Shown here one piece after another: positions 59,993 to 64,000 of a DNA stretch of 64,000 nucleotides. The notes beneath the pieces are model-generated. The model did no database searches and was not told where the DNA came from. It was given only the letters and a program-made list of their open reading frames with translations. This DNA is from Wurfbainia villosa. Lineage: Eukaryota > Streptophyta > Magnoliopsida > Zingiberales > Zingiberaceae. The stretch lies in assembly GCA_025175895.1 (NCBI GenBank), contig CM046003.1, forward strand, positions 43,704,335 through 43,768,334. Direction: 5' to 3'. Positions within the stretch are counted from its first letter, which is position 1; each line of letters opens with the position of its first letter. Both the position numbers and the translations under genes were made by a program.

Positions 59993-61629
59993 TGTTGGGG
60001 ATCGATTGGACGCTAGAGGCGACGTGCTCGTTCGATGATGGAATTCTTTCGCGTTTGATCGTCTACAATCTTGTTAGCACAGTGGAATAGTAATAACAAA
60101 TAAATATAACAAGATACACAATCACAACACGGTCATATAACGTGGTTCGGAACCTCAAGGTTCCTACTCCATGGATCGGGCTCAAACGAGCCCTAGCGAT
60201 GTCAATCACACACCACTAATAAACACTCCTCGGAATAATCCGAAAGCGGAGAAACCTCGTACAATAGTTTACAACAATAAACTAAATTCTACAAGCAAAT
60301 ATAATGAAATACAAAGTAATACAAATAAAGAAAATACTTTACAAATGCTCTTTGAATGCTTGATCGCTTGGTTGTTTGATAACAACATGGAGACCCTGAT
60401 TTGCAGCAACAAATCGCCCCAAAAGCCCTCAGGAAACCATATCATTTTCCTCCATCACGAGCTTTTTATAAAGCTTCAACTTGTGTGGAAAAAGTCGATC
60501 AGTCGACTGATCGGGACCATCAGTCGACTGATGCCACTGTTGTCGTGAGACAACGGCTAGATCCACGTTGGATAAGTCCAACGGATCCATCATCAGTCGA
60601 CTGATGATACCCATCAGTCGACTGATGGAGCCTTCACTCGACATGTCGAGTCTCGACTCCATTCTGTGCCCGATTTCATGAGCACCAGTCGACTGATCAC
60701 AAGATCAGTGGACTGCTAGGCCTATCAGTCGACTGCCCGCCACGCGATCATTGCTAGTCCTATTCCCGATCGAACCCTAGTTGACTCGCCGCCACATGAC
60801 GACATGAGGTTTTAGCCCAAGTATGGTTCCCCCATACTTGCTAGACCACCCTTAGCCTAGACCTAAGCCTTTTAGCCACCTTCATCAGCCTCACGCCGCT
60901 CAGATCCCTCTAAGTCATTCATGACTTGTTCATCCATTGCGCTAGCCTTCAGGTGCTTCCATCGGCTATGTCATGCTAACGGTGTCTACACTGCCAAGGC
61001 ACATTGGACTTACGTCGCCAAGACTCCGCTTGGACTTTACACCGCCAACCATTGGACTTATGCTGCCAAGACTCCCGCTTGGACTTTACGCCGCCAATAT
61101 CAAACCCCTTGGACTTTAAATGTCAAGACTCAAGCTTGGACTTTCCCTTGGCAACCCATGTTGGACTTTCCATGTCAAGTACTCATGACTTGGACTTTCC
61201 CAAATGCCAAGTGTCTCACTTGGACTTTCTATGCCAAGTACTCAAGACTTGGACTTTCTCAAATGCCAAGTGTCCCACTTGGACTTTCCATGCCAAGTAC
61301 TCAAGACTTGGACTTTCCCAAATGCCAAGTGTTCCACTTGGACTTTCCATGCCAAGTACCCATGACTTGGACTTTACCTTGCCAAGACCCATGCTTGGAC
61401 TTTCCCATAATCACATGGTCAACCCTAGTCAACCATCAAGGTCTCCCTCGAGTCAAACTCGAGTCTGGTCAATTATAACCTGGGTTGATTGTATAAACAA
61501 TCTCCCCAAAACATATTAACCGACATCAATGTCAAACATCAATGTTAAACATACTATGTCAAACATCAAAATATCACTCGAGTCAAACTCAAGTCTGGTC
61601 AATCGTGACCTGGGCCGATTGCACCAACA
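59993..61629 (-). repeat. E10 3' LTR, E3 family, minus strand
   Basis: This 1637-bp LTR in reverse orientation starts TGTTGGGGATCG on the plus strand and ends TGCACCAACA. A minus-strand TATAAAAAG box is at about 60464-60472. Palindromes TCAGTCGACTGA occur at 60498-60740. A 60-bp-class direct repeat (CCAAGTACTC..ACTTGGACTTTC) is present four times at about 61170-61390. A purine tract on the minus strand follows at 61630. Confidence 0.88.
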
Positions 61630-62127
61630 ATCTCCCCCTTTTTGATGTTTGACAAAACAAACCTTGAGTTAGGCCCCTAACTCAAACTCCCTTACCAATT
61701 TCCCAAATTGGTAATTTCACTTTCTCCCTCTTTTTGACATACATCAAAAAGGTTATCTCTTCAAGGAGGTCAATGTTTCATGTCCCAATGAGATCTTATA
61801 ATCTTCCCCTTGATCCAAAAATACCAAAGATGCCTACCATCTTTCTAGTGATAAGTCTCATATCACTCAAGAGAAGCAATTCTATACTCTCTCCCAATTT
61901 CCAAATTGGATTTCTCAAGATCCCATCAATTTTCCCAATTGATAACATTCTTTCCATAACTTCTCCCATTCAAGAAGAAAAACACATCCATCATCCCAAG
62001 ATGGATTCCTCCCCCTAAAGGCTTGCTCCCCTTGACCATTGCACTAACAATGTCCTTGGGAAGTCCCTAAGCCAATAGGAACTTTAAACCATCAAAAATA
62101 AGGTTCAAAGTTCAAACATGAACTTTC
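61630..62127 (-). mobile_element. E10 interior, 3' end, non-coding
   Basis: Reverse-strand relative of the E3 interior (4560-5019), starting with a polypurine tract (AAAAAGGGGGAGATTG on the minus strand). No gene seen. E11 interrupts it at 62128, so the rest is outside the window. Confidence 0.8.
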
Positions 62128-63987
62128 TGTAGGGAATTCTATATGCCAAATAGCATATGCGCAACGGAAAAATTAGGATCCCTTCCTAGTGATCCTTGCG
62201 AAAGAAAACCTCGTACAAAATAAATTTCTCTAAAACCAAACCTATCTTATAGGAGAGGATTACCTTTGTTGCGTGCCCTTGTTAATCCCGCTTTTCCTTT
62301 TGGTTTGTTGGATCTTTAGCACGTTCAAATGTCCGTGCCTCTATACGTATCCACACGAGCAAGCTCTTGTCTCACAAAAGAAAAACTAGAAGGGCTCTCC
62401 TTTACTTCTTGCTAGAGAAGTCCCTAAAGGAGAGGAAGCTAGGGAAAAAGAGAAGGGAAGAAGAAGACTACTCTTCTTGCTAGCCTACACTCACAAAACC
62501 ACACAACCAAAGCTTCCACCAAGCTCTCAAGCTCTCACACAACCACAATCTTCCTTTGGCCGGCCACTCCATGGAGTCTTTTATAGGGTTGGAAAAACCC
62601 TTTCACCTCCTACCATTCAATGCAATCCATTGCATTGAGACACCTTGTTTGGCCGGCCACTTTAAGGAGACAAAAACCACTTTGTCTCCTTCCACCTTAT
62701 CTAGCTTAGGTGGCATAATTATGTGGCATGCTTGTGTGGCATTCATGCATGTTGAATTAATCTTATTAATTCAATAAGCCCACCTTATCTAGCTTAGGTG
62801 GCATGCTTATGTGGCATGCTTGTGTGGCATTCATGCATGTTGAATTAATCTTATTAATTCAATAAGCTTATGTTATCATATTGAATTAATCTCATTAAAT
62901 CAATAAGGTAACATATTGAATTAATCTCATTAAATCAATAAGCTAAAATTCTCATTAAGCTTAAAGTCCAAAACCATTTTGTACTTAAGCTTATTCCCAA
63001 ATTATTCTAGTCAAACTAGAATGCACTAATTCTTCTAATCATCATGCTCTTTGTGTGTGACCCTATAGGCTCTCATAACGCGTTGACGTGGATCTAAACT
63101 CTTTTAGATACACAAGCAATGAGCGGCATCTAGCAATACATCATTGCTACCCAAGTTACGAAATAAGTCAAGATCCGACTAACCTTTCCATGACTACTAT
63201 AATGTATGACCGTGTCCTTCTATCCTTGATATCAGATTGACCAATGAGGCATAGACCGTGTCATCCTCGATCAATCTATGTGTTTCTTGATCCCAACTCA
63301 AACAAATGAGCTCAATATCTCATATTGACTCATTTGAGCATGGCCATGCGTTTTAGTAGTTCTACTCAATCAAAGGGCCCACCGATATCACTCTCGTCAT
63401 ATGAGAGGGATAGATCCCATCTACATCACTCACATCCCTCCGCATAATTTGTCATATACCCAAGATCGCTTTATGGTCCACCTATTACGTGACGCGTTTG
63501 TGATACCAAAGTACATAATTCCTTATGTAGGGAACCGTAGTGACTTGAGTTCGAGGACTATTCATACCAATAGTCACATGAGAAAGTTTATGACACTCAT
63601 ATAACGATCCATGAAACTTTCTCATGGCGGGTCAGTTCAGTATATATTCTCTAATATATACCCATGTGTCAACTTGATATCATATATCCATGACTTGTGA
63701 GATCAAGTCATCAATCGACCTACATGCTAGTCTTTATGTATTAATATTGCCCTTGCATATTAATACTTGACTAGGAACATTTAGGAAAGTGTTCTCTCTG
63801 ACCTCTCATAATTAATTCGCCAATTGATGTCGTAGATAAGAACCTACTTTTCTAGGGCATTATTATATTTAATTTAGTGCACAAGCAAGATGTAAATATA
63901 ATAACCAATCCTTTGCCTTTATTGAATATGATACAAAATGTTCCCTTTTCAACCATCACATGATTGGCTCTAGGGCTATAACTAACA
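62128..63987 (-). repeat. E11 LTR (3' LTR of a minus-strand element)
   Basis: A 1860-bp LTR bounded by TGTAGGG and CTAACA. A minus-strand TATAAAAG box lies at about 62579-62586. An imperfect direct duplication of about 85 bp lies at about 62694-62867, and a smaller repeat of 'ATTGAATTAATCTCATTAAATCAATAAG' type at 62880-62942. The element body lies to the right of the window. The partner LTR is not seen, so the call rests on termini, TATA box and purine tract. Confidence 0.75.
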
Positions 63988-64000
63988 ATCTCCCACTAGC
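63988..64000 (-). other. E11 polypurine tract
   Basis: On the minus strand GCTAGTGGGAGAT lies directly before the LTR, the usual plus-strand priming site form in plant copia elements (compare AAGTGGGAG in E6). Confidence 0.65.

Overview
This is a repeat-dominated stretch of a plant nuclear genome. Spliced GT-AG introns, plant-type LTR retrotransposons primed by initiator tRNA-Met, and a GC-rich secreted-type alpha-amylase gene suggest a monocot. A non-grass commelinid such as the ginger or banana group is my guess; nothing in the window settles it. I see one ordinary host gene, alpha-amylase at 56510-58046. Almost everything else is LTR retrotransposon, most of it inserted into other retrotransposons.

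Left block (1-22261). A minus-strand Ty1/copia element, called E1 here, spans 679-22261 with 403-bp LTRs. Two later elements split it. E2 (8612-17386, minus-strand copia, perfect CTTAC target duplication) lies in its integrase region. E3 (2371-6592, plus-strand, two long LTRs, no genes) lies in its 3' non-coding part. With E2 and E3 removed, E1 is about 8.6 kb. Upstream of its gag, E1 has an intact 142-codon reading frame that looks gag-like and ends in a membrane-spanning segment. This is the least expected coding feature in the window.

Middle block (22632-42521). E4 is a minus-strand gypsy-like element without genes, whose interior is largely three tandem arrays. It contains E5 (25897-41740, plus strand, gag only, perfect CCAAA duplication). 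E5 contains E6 (27264-36850, plus-strand copia, perfect GTATT duplication) inside its 5' LTR. E6 still shows gag, protease, integrase, reverse transcriptase and RNase H, with stops, a frameshift and a changed integrase catalytic residue.

Right-middle block (42522-54457). A minus-strand Ty3/gypsy remnant, E7, is split by E8 (43352-48842, minus strand, gag only, perfect CATAT duplication). A 3.4-kb direct tandem duplication (46786-50205 and 50211-53616) copied part of E8 together with part of E7. An AT-rich degenerate repeat follows.

Right block (55567-64000). The alpha-amylase gene has four exons, a predicted signal peptide and all catalytic residues. It is followed by an LTR fragment (E9), the LTR and interior end of a minus-strand relative of E3 (E10), and a further minus-strand LTR (E11) that runs to the window edge.

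Nesting gives a relative order: E2 and E3 after E1; E6 after E5 after E4; E8 after E7, then the duplication; E10 after E9, then E11. The gag-only and gene-less elements E3, E5, E8, E9 and E10 would need proteins from other elements to move. All element labels are mine.
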